Source: Enterobacter sp. JBIWA008 (GTDB lineage Bacteria; Pseudomonadota; Gammaproteobacteria; Enterobacterales; Enterobacteriaceae). From it: a stretch of DNA of 64,000 nucleotides. The stretch is from the NCBI RefSeq assembly GCF_019968765.1, contig NZ_CP074149.1:3348001-3412000 (forward strand). The letters are read 5' to 3'. Position 1 is the first letter of the stretch; each line of letters begins with the position of its first letter. The position numbers and the translations under genes are program-made. The notes under the pieces are model-generated. The model was not told the DNA's origin. It searched no databases and saw only the letters and a program-made list of their open reading frames with translations. This document shows positions 40,912 through 52,424 of this stretch, piece after piece.

Positions 40912-41724
40912 TTAGTCCGCTAAAAACAGCGGGCCCATTGGCGGTTTCGGCAGGTCAAATCGATCCGGATAGTCTACTGAGACCAGATACAATCCTTCCG
41001 CTTTCGCCGTGGCTGCCGCAAGCGTTCTGTCCTTCGCTGCAAGCAGGTCTGCAATCCAGCTCTCCGGCTGGTGTCCGGCACCCACTTCCATCAGGCTGCC
41101 CACAATATTCCGAACCATATGATGTACAAAGGCATTGGCTTTGATATCCACCACCACATACGCGCCAAAACGGCTGACGTTTATGTGCATGACGTTGCGC
41201 CACGGCGTACGGGACTGACACTGCACCGCACGAAACGACGTAAAGTCATTCTCACCAATCAGACACTGCGCCGCGCGATGCATACGTTCTGCATCAAGAG
41301 GCTCATAAAAATGCGTCACGCCCTGGCTTAACACCGCAGGACGCAGGCGCTGGTTGTAGATGACATAACGGTAGCGACGCGCCGTGGCGCTAAAGCGCGC
41401 GTGAAAATCGTCCGGCACAGCTTTTACCCAACGCACCGCAATGTCACCAGGCAAATTCGCATTTACACCCAGGGTCCAGGCGGCATCCTTACGCACGGCG
41501 GTGGTTTCAAAGTGCACCACCTGCCCCGTGCCGTGAACACCTGCGTCCGTACGTCCCGCGCACAGGACGTTAATCGGCTCGTTTGCCACCTGAGAGAGCG
41601 CTTTCTCCAGCTTCTCCTGGACGCTGCGCACCTCATTCTGACGCTGCCAGCCATAATATTTACTGCCATCGTACTCAATTCCGAGGGCAATTCTATGGAC
41701 CGGCTTTTGTTCCACGTCTGACAT
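40912..41724 (-). CDS. truA: tRNA pseudouridine(38-40) synthase
   Basis: Modifies U38-U40 in the anticodon arm of many tRNAs. The catalytic aspartate is D60 in [15 protein letters not shown]. 270 residues. Its start overlaps the usg stop by one base (TGATG), so translation is coupled, as in E. coli. Confidence 0.96.
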   Translation of the reverse strand: MSDVEQKPVHRIALGIEYDGSKYYGWQRQNEVRSVQEKLEKALSQVANEPINVLCAGRTDAGVHGTGQVVHFETTAVRKDAAWTLGVNANLPGDIAVRWVKAVPDDFHARFSATARRYRYVIYNQRLRPAVLSQGVTHFYEPLDAERMHRAAQCLIGENDFTSFRAVQCQSRTPWRNVMHINVSRFGAYVVVDIKANAFVHHMVRNIVGSLMEVGAGHQPESWIADLLAAKDRTLAAATAKAEGLYLVSVDYPDRFDLPKPPMGPLFLAD

Positions 41725-42737
41725 CAGTACAGGTACTCCTGCACCAGTTTCTCAGCGATTTTGACCGCCATCAGCGCGCCGCCAAAGCGAACGTTGTCGG
41801 CAACGGACCAGAACTGAACCTGTTCCGGCATACCGTAGTCGTTACGCACGCAGCCAACGGAAAGATGCGCGTTACCAGTGGCATCGCCAACCTGCGTCGG
41901 GAACTCGCTCTCTTCAGAGAGCACGATGTCTTCACCGCGGCCAAACGCATCGCGCGCCTCTTCTGCCGCCAGCGGGCGGAGGGCTTCAAAGCCAACCATC
42001 TGCGCGTGGCCGTAGAAGACCGGGGACTGTACGACGTTCGCGGAGATCATCAGGCCATCATCCTGCAGAATTTTACGCACTTCATCGACGATACGACGCT
42101 CTTCGCGTACAGAACCTTCGCGATCCGGAAGCAGCGGCAGCATGTTGAACGCCAGCTGGCGGCCAAAGTAATCATCTTCGTCAATCGGGATACCGTTCAG
42201 CAACTTCGCGCTCTGCCCGGCCAGCGCGTCAACGGCTTTTTTGCCGTTCGCGGACGCGGACAGCAGGCTGGTGACGATAATGCGCGACAGGCCGCCGTCG
42301 TCGATCAGCGGTTTAAGGGCGGTCAGCAGCTGGCTGGTCAGGCTGTTCGGTACCGCAATGACGTTACGGTTACGGTAGTCAGCCAGCACAAACGGGTTCA
42401 CGTCCGGCACTACCAGCGGCACATCCGGCTCCATCGAGAACAGACCGCTCAGGTCGATCACCAGGCAGCCTGCGTTTGTCGCCTCTTCAACGTACGCAGC
42501 AGTCGCTTCAGCGCCCGCGGCGAAAAACGCCAGCTGCGCCTGCGTCCAGTCGAACGCTGCCGCATCCTGGACCATGACGGATTTACCGTTAAAACGCAGA
42601 TGCTCACCTGCGCTGTCGGTACGCGCCAGCGCATAGATGTCGCCCACCGGGAACTGACGCTCAGCAAGGGTTTCGAGCAGGGCTTCACCCACGGCACCCG
42701 TGGCACCTAAAATGGCAATGTTCCAGCCTTCAGACAT
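41724..42737 (-). CDS. usg: Usg, aspartate-semialdehyde dehydrogenase-like protein without the catalytic Cys
   Basis: 337-residue paralogue of aspartate-semialdehyde dehydrogenase. The NAD(P) loop [14 protein letters not shown] (residues 11-24) is intact. At the active site the usual PNC(T/S) is PNSLTSQ, with Ser at 132 in place of the nucleophilic Cys, so ordinary dehydrogenase activity is unlikely. Role unknown. It lies between pdxB (separated by a terminator) and truA (overlapping). Confidence 0.93.
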   Translation of the reverse strand: MSEGWNIAILGATGAVGEALLETLAERQFPVGDIYALARTDSAGEHLRFNGKSVMVQDAAAFDWTQAQLAFFAAGAEATAAYVEEATNAGCLVIDLSGLFSMEPDVPLVVPDVNPFVLADYRNRNVIAVPNSLTSQLLTALKPLIDDGGLSRIIVTSLLSASANGKKAVDALAGQSAKLLNGIPIDEDDYFGRQLAFNMLPLLPDREGSVREERRIVDEVRKILQDDGLMISANVVQSPVFYGHAQMVGFEALRPLAAEEARDAFGRGEDIVLSEESEFPTQVGDATGNAHLSVGCVRNDYGMPEQVQFWSVADNVRFGGALMAVKIAEKLVQEYLY

Positions 42738-42756
42738 GGTGGTTTACTCCAGAAAT

Positions 42757-42790
42757 AAAAAAGCGTCCCTGTCGGAGTATCCGACAGGGA
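42757..42790 (-). terminator. Terminator between pdxB and usg
   Basis: On the minus strand TCCCTGTCGG and CCGACAGGGA form a 10-base stem, followed by ACGC and six T residues. Separates pdxB from usg-truA-dedA. Confidence 0.87.
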
Positions 42791-42804
42791 GCATTAAGAA
42801 GACA

Positions 42805-43941
42805 TTAACGTGCCGGGTGATGAACGGCGTTAAACCCCAGCTTATGCAGCAGCGTCGTCGCCGACGCGTCGTCGCACATCACATACAGGGAAGACCACTC
42901 GCGGCGCTCAACATAGTCCTTGCGCAGCTTATCAAACTCACCCGGGATCCCCGCCACTTTACGCAGCAGCGCATCATCGCGGCGCACATCATACACCAAA
43001 TGCACCAGCCTTTTCAGCGTTGCCTGATCGAGCGGGCCATGCAGAGTAATACGGCCAAATTCAGGCGCGGGGAGCAAGGTATCCAGCGCCACCTGCTGCG
43101 GATGGCCGATAAAAGTGCTGTAGGCTTCGAAGACCTGCGTGGTGCCGCGGGCTTTGCCCTCCAGGGTATAACCGGCGATATGCGCCGTGCCTACGTCCAC
43201 CTTGTTAAGCAGCTCAACGTTGAGATCCGGCTCCGGCTCCCAGACGTCCAGCACCACGCTGAGGTCTTGTCCTTCATTCAGACATGTCAGCAGCGCAGCG
43301 TTATCGACTACCGGACCACGGCAGGCATTTATCAGAATAGTGCCAGCCTTCAGACGACGGATCAGCGCCTCATCAGCAAGATGCAGCGACTTATACGGCC
43401 CCTCTTTAAACAGCGGTGTGTGGAAAGTGAGCACGTCACACTGTTCAACCAGTTCGTCCAGCGAGCGGAAATCCCCGTCATCGCCATTGTCTTTGCGCGG
43501 CGGATCGCACAGCAGCGTGCGGATCCCAAACGCTTCCAGGCGTTTTTGCAGGCGCCCGCCGACGTTACCCACGCCGACAATCCCCACGGTGCGGTCTTTC
43601 AGCGCAAAACCGTCGCGCTCGGCCAGCATCAGCAGGGAGGAGAAGACGTATTCCACGACGGCAATCGCGTTACAGCCCGGCGCGGCGGAAAAACCGATTC
43701 CGGCCTGCGTAAGCCATTTATCATCCACATGATCGGTCCCTGCCGTTGCGGTCCCGACAAACTTAATCGTTTTACCGGCGAGCAACGCCTCATTTACTTT
43801 GGTCACCGAGCGCACCATCAGCGCGTCTGCGTCATCCAGTTCGTTGACCGGGATCGGGCGACCAGGAACAGCCTTAACGTTACCCAGGCGGCTAAAAAGC
43901 TCACGGGCATAAGGCATATTTTCATCAACGAGGATTTTCAC
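42805..43941 (-). CDS. pdxB: 4-phosphoerythronate dehydrogenase
   Basis: Second step of the DXP-dependent pyridoxal phosphate pathway. D-2-hydroxyacid dehydrogenase fold with the NAD loop [21 protein letters not shown] near residues 118-138 and catalytic Arg/Glu/His regions [11 protein letters not shown] and [14 protein letters not shown] (near 255). The start is GTG at 43941 ([15 protein letters not shown]), giving 378 residues exactly as in E. coli; the upstream extension is not conserved. Confidence 0.95.
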   Translation of the reverse strand: MKILVDENMPYARELFSRLGNVKAVPGRPIPVNELDDADALMVRSVTKVNEALLAGKTIKFVGTATAGTDHVDDKWLTQAGIGFSAAPGCNAIAVVEYVFSSLLMLAERDGFALKDRTVGIVGVGNVGGRLQKRLEAFGIRTLLCDPPRKDNGDDGDFRSLDELVEQCDVLTFHTPLFKEGPYKSLHLADEALIRRLKAGTILINACRGPVVDNAALLTCLNEGQDLSVVLDVWEPEPDLNVELLNKVDVGTAHIAGYTLEGKARGTTQVFEAYSTFIGHPQQVALDTLLPAPEFGRITLHGPLDQATLKRLVHLVYDVRRDDALLRKVAGIPGEFDKLRKDYVERREWSSLYVMCDDASATTLLHKLGFNAVHHPAR

Positions 43942-44054
43942 GTCTGAGTACCTGTTTGAGAGGAAGAAAACCTGCCAAGTGTGCCATAATCTGGCCGCCA
44001 GGCATATACGTCTGCCAGGTTTACGCTGAGTTTTGACTTTAAGGATTTTTGACG

Positions 44055-45059
44055 ATGCAGCCCATTTCAGGTACGCCGCCACGCCCTCCGGGTGAAGGCC
44101 CTGTCACGCCAAACGTTGCCGGTGAACAACCGCTATCCACGCAACAGCGCACCGTGCTGGAACGACTGATCACGCGCCTGATTGCGCTGACTTCGCAGCA
44201 AAACGCGGAGGTCTGGGCTGGGGTAAAGCATGATTTAGGCGTGAGGAACGACGCACCGCTGCAGTCGCGCCATTTCCCTGCTGCCGAGCAAAACCTGAAC
44301 CAGCGTATCAGCACCGCGCAGCAGAACCACACCACGCGCCAGATTGTTGCTCAGTTGACGGAGCTGCTGGGCCAGGGCAATAACCGCCAGGCGGTGAGTG
44401 ATTTTATTCGCCAGCAGTATGGTCAGACCGCGCTGGGCCAGCTGACGCCAGATCAGCTCAAGACCGTGCTGACCCTGCTGCAGAACAACGAGCTGTCTAT
44501 TCCGCAGCCTCAGGTGCGCCCGGCGACCGAACGTTCGCTGCTGCCTGCCGAGCACAATACGCTCAAGCAGATGGTGACGAAGCTGGCTGCCGCTACCGGC
44601 GAACCGACGAAGCTTATCTGGCAATCCATGCTGGAGCTGTCCGGCGTGAAGGCGGGTGAGCTGATCCCGGCCAAACAGTTTACTCATCTGGTCACCTGGC
44701 TCCAGGCGCGACAGACGCTCAGCACCCAGAATGCCCCTACCCTGCATACCGTCCAGGCCGCGCTGAAACAGCCGCTTGAGCCGCACGAGTTTGAAGTCAT
44801 TCGGGATTACGCCCAGCAAAACTGGCAGGCCACGCCGCAAACGGTACTGACCACCGCGCAGGTGCAGGATCTGCTCAATCAAATCTTCGTTCGCCGCGCC
44901 GAGCGTGAGGGCGGCGTGCCGGAGGTGAGAAACATTCAACCGATCTACAGCCCGCTGTTTGCGCCGGTCGTCGAGACGTTCAGAACGCTCTCGGCGCGTC
45001 CGGGATTGATGTTTATCGCGCTACTGATTGCACTGGCGATTTTCTGGCTGGTTGCTTAA
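44055..45059 (+). CDS. flk: Flagella biosynthesis regulator Flk
   Basis: 334-residue protein that in Salmonella guards against premature secretion of late flagellar substrates during rod-hook building. Proline-rich N terminus ([16 protein letters not shown]), a helical Q-rich middle and a single C-terminal membrane helix ([17 protein letters not shown]) consistent with an inner-membrane tail anchor. Start ATG at 44055; it diverges from pdxB. Confidence 0.93.
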   Translation: MQPISGTPPRPPGEGPVTPNVAGEQPLSTQQRTVLERLITRLIALTSQQNAEVWAGVKHDLGVRNDAPLQSRHFPAAEQNLNQRISTAQQNHTTRQIVAQLTELLGQGNNRQAVSDFIRQQYGQTALGQLTPDQLKTVLTLLQNNELSIPQPQVRPATERSLLPAEHNTLKQMVTKLAAATGEPTKLIWQSMLELSGVKAGELIPAKQFTHLVTWLQARQTLSTQNAPTLHTVQAALKQPLEPHEFEVIRDYAQQNWQATPQTVLTTAQVQDLLNQIFVRRAEREGGVPEVRNIQPIYSPLFAPVVETFRTLSARPGLMFIALLIALAIFWLVA

Positions 45060-45063
45060 AACT

Positions 45064-45138
45064 GCCGGGTGGCGGCTACGCCTTACCCGGCCTACGGTTC
45101 GTTCGTTTGTAGGCCCGGTAAGCGAAGCGCCACTGGGC
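45064..45138. repeat. BIME: paired inverted REP elements
   Basis: One REP unit (GCCGGGTGGCGGCTACG... CCTTACCCGGC) at 45064-45091 is followed by a second, inverted and diverged unit ending CGCCACTGGGC at 45138, in the convergent gap between flk and yfcJ. Usual placement for BIMEs. Confidence 0.8.
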
Positions 45139-45144
45139 ATAAAT

Positions 45145-46323
45145 CTACGATCTGCGAAACGCCACCAGCGTCACCACGATCCCAACCACCGCGGAAACCG
45201 CACCGGCCAGAAAGACGGACGGATAACCAAACGAGGTGGCTAACACCCCGGCCAGCGGCCCGGTTACTCCGTATGAGATATCCTGAAACGCCGCATAGCC
45301 GCCCAGCGCCGTACCGCGCACCTGCGGAGCCACGCGCTTCACCACCTCAACGCCGAGCGCAGGGAAGATCAGTGAACAGCCGCAGCCGGTTAGCGCCGCG
45401 CCAAGCAGCGCAACGGATGCCACGGGAGCATTCCACAGCAGCAGCAGACCCACTGTCTCTATCATCAGCGACGCTACCGCGACCTTCACGCCGCCAAAGC
45501 GATCCGGCATCCAGCCAAAAAGCACGCGCATCAGCACAAACGCGCCGCCAAATGCAGTAAGCGTAAAACCGGCCATCGCCCAGCCGCGGCTCATAAAATA
45601 GAGCGAGACGAAGGTACCGATCACCGCAAAACCCACGCCCTGCAGCGCCAGGCCAAGACCCGGCTGCCAGATTTGGCCGACCACGCTCCACAGGGAAGGA
45701 CGCTCGCCTTTGTGCGCGGGCACTTTACGCACCGAGCCGTTAAACGCCCACGCCAGCAGGGGTAAAGCCATCGTGGTGGCGGCCAGCGCAGCAAAACCAA
45801 ACTGGCTATTAATCAGCAGCCCAAGCGGTGCGCCTGCGGCCAGCGCGCCATAGATGGCCATACCGTTCCAGGACATCACCTTGCCGGAGCGTGCGGGCCC
45901 CACCAGCCCCATTCCCCAGGTCAGGGTGCCGGTCAGCAGCTGGCTTTCACCGAAGCCAAGGATTAAACGGCCCAGCACCAGCAGCGCAAACTTATACGCG
46001 GCGTCTACCGGCAGGAGAGCAGCCAGCAGCCATGCGCCTCCCGCAAGCCCACAGGCAAACATCCCCTGTAGCGCCGAGCGTTTTGCACCGTGCTGATCCG
46101 CCAGCCGTCCGGCGTAACCGCGGGTTAATACCGTGGCTAAAAACTGAATGCCCACGGCAATGCCGACCATGGTGTTGCCATAGCCCAGTTCCTGATGGAC
46201 GAACAGCGGGATCACCGGCAGCGGCAGGCCAACGGTCATGTAGGTCAGAAATACCGCAAAAGCGATACGGAACAGCGAGGCGTTCGCTGAAGAGGTTGTT
46301 TCTGTTTGAATTACTGCAGTCAT
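45145..46323 (-). CDS. yfcJ: MFS transporter YfcJ
   Basis: 392-residue major facilitator with twelve predicted helices. The N-terminal loop 2-3 motif [16 protein letters not shown] (near 66-82) and the equivalent [13 protein letters not shown] motif in the second half are typical. E. coli YfcJ is an arabinose/unknown-efflux type (YhhS/YfcJ group); the physiological substrate is not established. Confidence 0.92.
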   Translation of the reverse strand: MTAVIQTETTSSANASLFRIAFAVFLTYMTVGLPLPVIPLFVHQELGYGNTMVGIAVGIQFLATVLTRGYAGRLADQHGAKRSALQGMFACGLAGGAWLLAALLPVDAAYKFALLVLGRLILGFGESQLLTGTLTWGMGLVGPARSGKVMSWNGMAIYGALAAGAPLGLLINSQFGFAALAATTMALPLLAWAFNGSVRKVPAHKGERPSLWSVVGQIWQPGLGLALQGVGFAVIGTFVSLYFMSRGWAMAGFTLTAFGGAFVLMRVLFGWMPDRFGGVKVAVASLMIETVGLLLLWNAPVASVALLGAALTGCGCSLIFPALGVEVVKRVAPQVRGTALGGYAAFQDISYGVTGPLAGVLATSFGYPSVFLAGAVSAVVGIVVTLVAFRRS

Positions 46324-46485
46324 GCTTTACTCCGAAATGAAGAGTAAGGCGGGGAAATGCCACGCCCCCTCTACCTGATTATCAGGATTAAGGTGCGTTG
46401 GTTGACGTTAAACGCTTACGCATTATCGTGAGGATAATGTTGAGGGGTGAAGTTTGCCTGTGAGATCAGCCGCTTGTCAATGCAT

Positions 46486-46512
46486 AAAAAAAGGGAGCCT
46501 TATGGCTCCCTT
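46486..46512 (-). terminator. Terminator of fabB
   Basis: On the minus strand AAGGGAGCC and GGCTCCCTT pair with a 3-to-4-base loop and are followed by seven T residues, 20 bases after the fabB stop. Confidence 0.87.
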
Positions 46513-46531
46513 CCGGAATCAAACTTAAAAC

Positions 46532-47749
46532 TTATGCTTTCAGCTTACGCATAACCAGCGTGGCGTTGGTGCCACCGAAGCCGAAGCTGTTTGACATGAC
46601 GGTAGTCAGCGTCGCGTCCATTGGTTTGGTCACGATGTTCAGGCCAGCAGCCTGCTCGTCCATCTCATCAATGTTGATGCTTGGAGCGATAAAGCCGTTT
46701 TCCAGCATCAGCAGAGAGTAGATCGCTTCCTGCACGCCAGCCGCACCCAGAGAGTGACCGGTCATGGCTTTGGTCGCGGAGATTGCCGGGCTGTTGTCGC
46801 CGAAAACTTCACGGATCGCACCCAGCTCTTTCACGTCGCCTACCGGAGTAGAGGTACCGTGGGAGTTCAGGTAGTCGATTGGGGTGTCAACGCCGTGCAT
46901 CGCCATCTTCATGCAACGCACCGCGCCTTCGCCGGATGGCGCAACCATGTCGGCGCCATCAGACGTTGCACCGTAGCCCACGATTTCAGCGTAGATGTGC
47001 GCGCCACGTGCCAGAGCATGCTCCAGTTCTTCAACCACAACCATACCGCCGCCGCCAGCGATAACGAAACCGTCACGGTGCGCATCATAGGTACGGGAGG
47101 CTTTATCCGGGGTTTCATTGTACTTGGTGGACAATGCACCCATCGCGTCGAATTCACAGGCCATTTCCCAGCCCAGCTCTTCGCCGCCGCCAGCAAATAC
47201 GATGTCCTGTTTACCCAGCTGGATCTGCTCAACAGCATTACCGATGCAGTGCGCGGAAGTCGCACACGCGGAGCTGATGGAATAGTTCACGCCGTGGATT
47301 TTGAATGGGGTCGCCAGGCACGCGGAAACCGCAGAACCCATGGCTTTGGTTACCACGTACGGACCTACCGCTTTCAGACCACGCGGGCTACGCATTGCGT
47401 CAGCACCAAATACCTGCGCTTTTGATGAGCCACCGGAACCGGCAATCAGACCCACGCGCGGGTTGTTCTGATAAACCTCTTCGCTCAGGCCGGAATCTTT
47501 AATCGCTTCCTGCATGGAGAGATAAGCATAAATAGAGGCATCGTTCATGAAACGAACCACTTTGCGGTCAATCAAACCGGTGGTGTCCAGTTTGACGTTA
47601 CCCCATACGTGGCTACGCATACCTGAATCTTTAAACTCTTCAGAGAAAGTGATCCCGGAGCGTCCTTCACGCAGAGATGCCAGGACTTCCTGCTGGTTAT
47701 TACCGATGCTGGAAACAATGCCCAGGCCAGTAATCACTGCACGTTTCAT
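46532..47749 (-). CDS. fabB: 3-oxoacyl-[ACP] synthase I
   Basis: Condensing enzyme KAS I, needed for elongation in unsaturated fatty acid synthesis. Catalytic Cys is C162 in [10 protein letters not shown]; the His residues occur in [11 protein letters not shown] and in [13 protein letters not shown]. 405 residues, one fewer than E. coli because of a small deletion in [10 protein letters not shown]. Its promoter carries FabR and FadR sites. Confidence 0.97.
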   Translation of the reverse strand: MKRAVITGLGIVSSIGNNQQEVLASLREGRSGITFSEEFKDSGMRSHVWGNVKLDTTGLIDRKVVRFMNDASIYAYLSMQEAIKDSGLSEEVYQNNPRVGLIAGSGGSSKAQVFGADAMRSPRGLKAVGPYVVTKAMGSAVSACLATPFKIHGVNYSISSACATSAHCIGNAVEQIQLGKQDIVFAGGGEELGWEMACEFDAMGALSTKYNETPDKASRTYDAHRDGFVIAGGGGMVVVEELEHALARGAHIYAEIVGYGATSDGADMVAPSGEGAVRCMKMAMHGVDTPIDYLNSHGTSTPVGDVKELGAIREVFGDNSPAISATKAMTGHSLGAAGVQEAIYSLLMLENGFIAPSINIDEMDEQAAGLNIVTKPMDATLTTVMSNSFGFGGTNATLVMRKLKA

Positions 47750-47791
47750 TCAATACCTCTGTAAGTCGCACTATAGTAAGTTTCGAGTCGC

Positions 47792-47820
47792 ACAATAGCG
47801 TACACTTGTACGCCGAACAA
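47792..47820 (-). promoter_or_regulatory. fabB promoter (-35 TTGTTC, -10 TATTGT)
   Basis: On the minus strand TTGTTC (47820-47815) and TATTGT (47797-47792) are separated by 17 bases. The FabR palindrome fills the spacer and the FadR site adjoins the -35, matching the E. coli layout of repression by FabR and activation by FadR. Confidence 0.75.
47797..47814. promoter_or_regulatory. FabR operator at fabB
   Basis: AGCGTACA-CT-TGTACGCC, an almost perfect dyad identical in form to FabR sites of fabA and fabB. FabR represses unsaturated fatty acid synthesis in response to membrane acyl-CoA/ACP composition. Confidence 0.85.
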
Positions 47821-47832
47821 GTCCGATCAGAC
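47816..47832. promoter_or_regulatory. FadR site at fabB (activator position)
   Basis: The minus strand reads GTCTGATCGGACTTGTT, matching about 13 of the defined positions of the FadR consensus (CTGGTCNGACNTGTT core). It covers the -35 edge, where FadR activates fabB. Confidence 0.8.
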
Positions 47833-47907
47833 ATTTTCTGCGGAAATTTGCACCGACGGACTCACATCGTTAAGATCGTGCCACTGCCTGTCAGACGAGT
47901 AACTTAC

Positions 47908-49905
47908 GTGAAACAACACGCTATACAACCCGCCAACCTCGAATTCAACGCTGAGGGTACACCTGTTTCCCGAGATTTTGATGACGTCTATTTTTCTAAT
48001 GATAACGGACTCGAAGAGACCCGCTATGTTTTCCTTGACGGAAACCAGCTCGGCACCCGCTTCCCTTCGCACCCGCGCAGCCTGTTCGTTGTAGCAGAAA
48101 GCGGATTCGGCACCGGGCTCAATTTTCTGACCCTCTGGCAGGCGTTTGACCAGTTTCACGCTGCCCACCCTGAGGCTACGCTCCAAAGATTACACTTCAT
48201 CAGTTTTGAAAAATTTCCGCTCACCGCGCACGACCTGCGGCTCGCCCATCAGCGCTGGCCGGAACTTGCAGCCTGGGCGGATCGGCTTCAGGCGCAGTGG
48301 CCGCCCCACATCGGCGGCTGCCACCGTCTGATTCTGGACGGCGGACGCGTGACGCTGGATTTATGGCTTGGCGACATCAATGACCTGACCGATACGCTCG
48401 ACGACTCGATGAATCAGACGGTGGACGCGTGGTTTCTTGACGGCTTTGCCCCCGCCAAAAATCCGGACATGTGGAGCCAGCGTCTGTTTAGCGCGATGGC
48501 CAGGCTGGCGCGCCCTGGCGCGACGCTTGCCACCTTCACCTCGGCAGGCTTTGTCCGCCGCGGACTGCAGGAGGCGGGCTTTACCATGCAGAAGACCAAA
48601 GGCTTTGGCCGCAAGCGCGACATGCTGGTCGGCAGAATGGAGCAGACGCTGGACATTCCCGCTCAGGCGCCCTGGTTTGCACGCCACGCCAGCGCGTCAC
48701 GTGAGGTGGCAATAGTCGGCGGGGGGATAGCCAGCGCCCTGCTGTCTCTCGCACTTCTCCACCGCGGCTGGCAGGTCACGCTCTACTGTGCTGACGACGC
48801 GCCAGCAAACGGCGCATCCGGCAACCGCCAGGGGGCGCTCTACCCGCTTTTAAGCGCGCACGACCCGGCCCTGTTCCGGTTTTTCCCGGCGGCATTTACC
48901 TTCGCTCGTCGTCTGTACGATGCCCTGCCGGTAGCGTTCGACCATGACTGGTGCGGCGTGACGCAGCTCGGCTGGGATGAAAAGAGCCAGCAAAAAATCA
49001 CGCAGATGCTGTCGCTGGGTCTGCCTGACGAGATTGCCCGCGCGGTAAGTGCGCAAGCGGTGGCAGACTCCGCTGGCGTGGAAACCGGCTGTGGGGGCAT
49101 TCAGTATCCGCTCGGCGGCTGGCTGTGCCCGGCTGAACTGACCGCGGCGGTCATTGCGCTGGCACAGTCGCGCGGGCTGACGGCGCATTATGCTCACACC
49201 GTTGAATCGCTGAGCCGAAGCGATCGCTGGAATCTGCGTTTTGCTGATGGCAAAGAGGCGAGCCATGCCAGCGTTGTGCTGGCAAACGGACATAACATCA
49301 GCCAGTTTATCCAGACAGAGTCATTGCCGGTTTACCCGGTCGGCGGCCAGGTAAGCCATATTCCTTCCGCGCCCGAACTGAGCAAACTGCGTCAGGTGCT
49401 GTGCTATGACGGCTATCTGACGCCGCAAAATCCGTCTAACGGCCATCACTGCATCGGGGCCAGCTATCATCGTGGCGAAACGGATATGCGCTACAGCGAA
49501 GCGGATCAGGCGCAGAACCGCCAGCGCCTGATTGACTGTTTCCCGGATGCGGCGTGGGCGAAAGAGGTTGACGTCAGCAAGGGGGAAGCGCGCTGCGGCG
49601 TGCGCTGCGCCACCCGCGATCATCTGCCGATGGCGGGAAATGTGCCGGACTACGAGGCAACGCTTGAGGCGTATCAGGACCTTGCTGATAACCGGGATAA
49701 AGCGGTAAGCGCGCCGGTTTATCCGGAGCTGTATATGCTGGGTGGATTGGGGTCTCGCGGGCTGTGCTCAGCCCCGCTGCTGGCTGAAGTGTTAGCCGCG
49801 CAAATGAGCGACGAGCCGATCCCGCTGGACAGGGTTACGCTTGCGGGGCTGAATCCGAATCGCTTGTGGGTACGGAAACTGCTGAAGGGGAAGAAGGTTA
49901 AGTAG
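47908..49905 (+). CDS. mnmC: Bifunctional tRNA (mnm5s2U34) methyltransferase / FAD-dependent cmnm5s2U34 oxidoreductase
   Basis: Completes 5-methylaminomethyl-2-thiouridine at tRNA wobble position 34. The N-terminal SAM methyltransferase ([21 protein letters not shown] near 60-80; [17 protein letters not shown] near 176) is fused to a C-terminal FAD oxidase that starts [23 protein letters not shown] near 269. Start is GTG at 47908 ([13 protein letters not shown]), 665 residues. Diverges from fabB. Confidence 0.96.
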   Translation: MKQHAIQPANLEFNAEGTPVSRDFDDVYFSNDNGLEETRYVFLDGNQLGTRFPSHPRSLFVVAESGFGTGLNFLTLWQAFDQFHAAHPEATLQRLHFISFEKFPLTAHDLRLAHQRWPELAAWADRLQAQWPPHIGGCHRLILDGGRVTLDLWLGDINDLTDTLDDSMNQTVDAWFLDGFAPAKNPDMWSQRLFSAMARLARPGATLATFTSAGFVRRGLQEAGFTMQKTKGFGRKRDMLVGRMEQTLDIPAQAPWFARHASASREVAIVGGGIASALLSLALLHRGWQVTLYCADDAPANGASGNRQGALYPLLSAHDPALFRFFPAAFTFARRLYDALPVAFDHDWCGVTQLGWDEKSQQKITQMLSLGLPDEIARAVSAQAVADSAGVETGCGGIQYPLGGWLCPAELTAAVIALAQSRGLTAHYAHTVESLSRSDRWNLRFADGKEASHASVVLANGHNISQFIQTESLPVYPVGGQVSHIPSAPELSKLRQVLCYDGYLTPQNPSNGHHCIGASYHRGETDMRYSEADQAQNRQRLIDCFPDAAWAKEVDVSKGEARCGVRCATRDHLPMAGNVPDYEATLEAYQDLADNRDKAVSAPVYPELYMLGGLGSRGLCSAPLLAEVLAAQMSDEPIPLDRVTLAGLNPNRLWVRKLLKGKKVK

Positions 49906-49919
49906 GGTGCGGTCTGGGG

Positions 49920-49940
49920 CCCTCTCCCACTGGGAGAGGG
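49920..49940. repeat. Small palindromic repeat, copy 2 (CCCTCTCCC family)
   Basis: Perfect 9-base arms CCCTCTCCC and GGGAGAGGG with loop ACT, in the convergent gap between mnmC and yfcL. Confidence 0.8.
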
Positions 49941-49951
49941 TGCTGAAACAC

Positions 49952-50230
49952 TTACTTCGCTTTCGCCTGCCGGAACAAAGTGTCCCACATGCCTAACACC
50001 AGAGACTGATCGCGCGGAGAGAGTTCCCCGGCCAGAATGGCTTTTTCCAGGCTGCGAGTGACTTCAGCGTGAACGGCGTCAGCAGAGTGATCGTCCCCCG
50101 CTTCCAGCTCGGCTACCGCGAGCGTCAGGTGACCACGCAGATAACCGCTGGCGAACAGCTCATCATCACTGGCGTGTTCCACCATGTCATCAATTAACGC
50201 CAGAATGCGTGATTCAAATTCTGCGATCAT
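49952..50230 (-). CDS. yfcL: YfcL family protein
   Basis: 92-residue conserved enteric protein of unknown function, mainly acidic and helical ([30 protein letters not shown]). Start MIAEFES gives the E. coli length. It lies 13 bases after epmC. Confidence 0.9.
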   Translation of the reverse strand: MIAEFESRILALIDDMVEHASDDELFASGYLRGHLTLAVAELEAGDDHSADAVHAEVTRSLEKAILAGELSPRDQSLVLGMWDTLFRQAKAK

Positions 50231-50243
50231 CTTCTTTCCTCTG

Positions 50244-50789
50244 TTAAAGATCTTCCGGCCAAGGGAAGCATTCCGCCGCGATCGCCGGCGTGTGGTAATA
50301 ATTCTGTAAGGCCTCAATCAGGCGTGCCGGACGTTCCGGGATGCCTTTCTCAAGATATTCCATCACCTGCGCATGCACGCGGCGCTGGAAGACGATACGG
50401 TCTGGCTCGAAGTCGCCTTCGAGGTTGTCACAGCTGACGTTGAACGGGAAACCCGCCGCGACGCAGAATAGCCATTCCAGTGCCTGCGGCTTCACTTCCA
50501 CATCTTCAAACTGGCCCTGCGTAGCGGCATCACGTCCGTCCGGGCAGTACCAGTAACCGAAGTCCACCAGTTCGCGCCGCGCTTTCCCCGCAATGCACCA
50601 GTGCGAAATCTCGTGCAAGCCGCTGGCGTAAAAGCCGTGGGCAAAGACGATGCGGTTATACGGAACCTCTGCATCAGCAGGAAGATAGATCGGTTCGTCG
50701 TCGCCTTTAATCAGACGGGTATTAAAATCGTCAGCAAAACAGCCGTCGAAAATCTCAATCAGCTGTTCGTATTTATGCGTACTGTTCAT
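50244..50789 (-). CDS. epmC: Elongation factor P hydroxylase EpmC
   Basis: 181-residue enzyme (formerly YfcM) that hydroxylates the beta-lysylated lysine of EF-P, the last step after EpmA/EpmB. It shows the [37 protein letters not shown] segment (near 50-88) with the His-Glu-His iron/metal-binding pattern. Overlaps the yfcA stop by one base. Confidence 0.94.
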   Translation of the reverse strand: MNSTHKYEQLIEIFDGCFADDFNTRLIKGDDEPIYLPADAEVPYNRIVFAHGFYASGLHEISHWCIAGKARRELVDFGYWYCPDGRDAATQGQFEDVEVKPQALEWLFCVAAGFPFNVSCDNLEGDFEPDRIVFQRRVHAQVMEYLEKGIPERPARLIEALQNYYHTPAIAAECFPWPEDL

Positions 50790-51598
50790 TAGTGCATCCC
50801 CAACCAGGTGAGGATCTCCTGTCCATGGCTGTCATAAAGAAGTTTGGCGCTCATTACGGCCGAGACGATAACGATCATCGGGCGAATAAGTTTTTGTCCT
50901 TTGCTTAACACCAGACGCGAGCCCGCGCGCGCGCCCAGGAACTGCCCTGCCATCATCACAAATCCGGTTGCCCAGATGACCTTACCGCCGATGATAAACA
51001 GCAGCAGGCCGCCGACGTTTGAGGTCGCGTTGAGCACTTTGGCATGGGCGGTGGATTTGGCGAGGTTAAACCCGGCCAGCGTCACGAAGGCCAGCGCATA
51101 AAATGAACCGGCCCCCGGGCCGAAGAAACCGTCGTAAAAACCCACACAGCCCCCGGCAATCAGTGCAAACGGCAGGCCGTGCAGACGACGCTGGCGGTCT
51201 TCTTCACCGAGCTTTGGCATCAGCAGGAAGTAAAGCCCGATGCAGATGACCAGAATCGGCAGGATCTGGCGCAAAATATCGGACTGTACGTGCTGAACCA
51301 GCAGCGCACCCGACGTAGAGCCGATAAAGGTCATCAGAATATTGAGCTTCTGGTCGGCAAGGCTCACCACCTTGCGGCGAATAAAATAGAGCGACGCCGA
51401 GAGCGAACCGCCGCAGGCCTGAAGCTTATTGGTGGCAAGCGCCTGCGCCGGGCTCATGCCCGCCGCCAGCAGCGCGGGCACGGTTAACAACCCGCCGCCG
51501 CCCGCGAGCGCGTCGATAAAACCGGCCAGCATGGCCACAAAGAACAGCACCACCAGCAGCAGCGGTGACACCATAAACAGATCGACGAAATTATCCAT
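50789..51598 (-). CDS. yfcA: TSUP/TauE-SafE family membrane protein YfcA
   Basis: 269-residue permease-like protein with eight or so helices; LAGFIDALAGGGGLLTVPALLAAGMSPAQALATNKLQ near 21-58 is the family signature. Related proteins export sulfur-containing or organic anions; the substrate here is unknown. One-base overlaps with both mepA and epmC tie it into one transcript. Confidence 0.93.
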   Translation of the reverse strand: MDNFVDLFMVSPLLLVVLFFVAMLAGFIDALAGGGGLLTVPALLAAGMSPAQALATNKLQACGGSLSASLYFIRRKVVSLADQKLNILMTFIGSTSGALLVQHVQSDILRQILPILVICIGLYFLLMPKLGEEDRQRRLHGLPFALIAGGCVGFYDGFFGPGAGSFYALAFVTLAGFNLAKSTAHAKVLNATSNVGGLLLFIIGGKVIWATGFVMMAGQFLGARAGSRLVLSKGQKLIRPMIVIVSAVMSAKLLYDSHGQEILTWLGMH

Positions 51599-52422
51599 TA
51601 AAGTACATGCTCATCCAGTAGCGCCTGGCAGGAAGGCGGCAACGGAGGCGGTGTCTTCTTCTCAGGCTTAGAGGTTCCAGGTTTTGCCGGCTCAAACCAG
51701 CTTTGCAGTTCCGCACCGCAGCCATCGCCTGGCGGTGGTAGCGGCTGATCTTCACATTCCAGGCTATTCGCCGGGCAGCGCAGACGAACGTGCATGTGCG
51801 CACGATGCTGGAACCACGGGCGCACTTTGCGCAGCCAGTCGCGATCGGTTCCGGCATCCATGCAGAGCTGCTGCTTGATAGCCGGGTTAACGAAAATCCG
51901 CGTAACGTCGTTATCTTCCGCTGCCAGCTTGATCATGCTGGAAACGTCACGCGTCCACAGGGACGGTACAACGCGCTTACCGTCACTCGCCACCAGATCC
52001 AGCGCCTGCGGTTTCAGCAGTTGGGCGGAGGTCCAGCGCGTTTTCGGCAGCTGCAGGAAGATATCGACATCCAGTCCGGTCTGGTGACTGGCGTGCCCAC
52101 CGTTAAAGCGACCGCCAGCAGGCATCCCCATATCGCCAATCAGCATCGTGCCCAGCCCCAGGTTATGCACCTGATTTCCCAGACGCTGGATGAACAGCAC
52201 CAGATCCGGATGGCCGAAATAACGTCTCTGATCGGTGCGCATCACCTGATAGGTATCAGACTGGAGAGGAAGCTCCCGGGCACCGACGATACAGCCGTTT
52301 GAAAAGGCGCCAATGGACTGCGCGCTCCCCGCCACCGGATGGGTGATTTTTTGCCATGGCGTCGCGGCCAGACTGGCTCCACTGGCAAGCAGCGCCAGCA
52401 GAGCAATTGCGGTTTTTTTCAT
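51598..52422 (-). CDS. mepA: Penicillin-insensitive murein DD-endopeptidase
   Basis: Periplasmic LAS metallopeptidase that cuts D-alanyl-meso-diaminopimelyl crosslinks. Signal peptide [19 protein letters not shown], zinc motif region [19 protein letters not shown] (near 107-125) and the C-terminal [12 protein letters not shown]. 274 residues as in E. coli. The start at 52422 is 2 bases after the aroC stop. Confidence 0.96.
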   Translation of the reverse strand: MKKTAIALLALLASGASLAATPWQKITHPVAGSAQSIGAFSNGCIVGARELPLQSDTYQVMRTDQRRYFGHPDLVLFIQRLGNQVHNLGLGTMLIGDMGMPAGGRFNGGHASHQTGLDVDIFLQLPKTRWTSAQLLKPQALDLVASDGKRVVPSLWTRDVSSMIKLAAEDNDVTRIFVNPAIKQQLCMDAGTDRDWLRKVRPWFQHRAHMHVRLRCPANSLECEDQPLPPPGDGCGAELQSWFEPAKPGTSKPEKKTPPPLPPSCQALLDEHVL

Positions 52423-52424
52423 GT

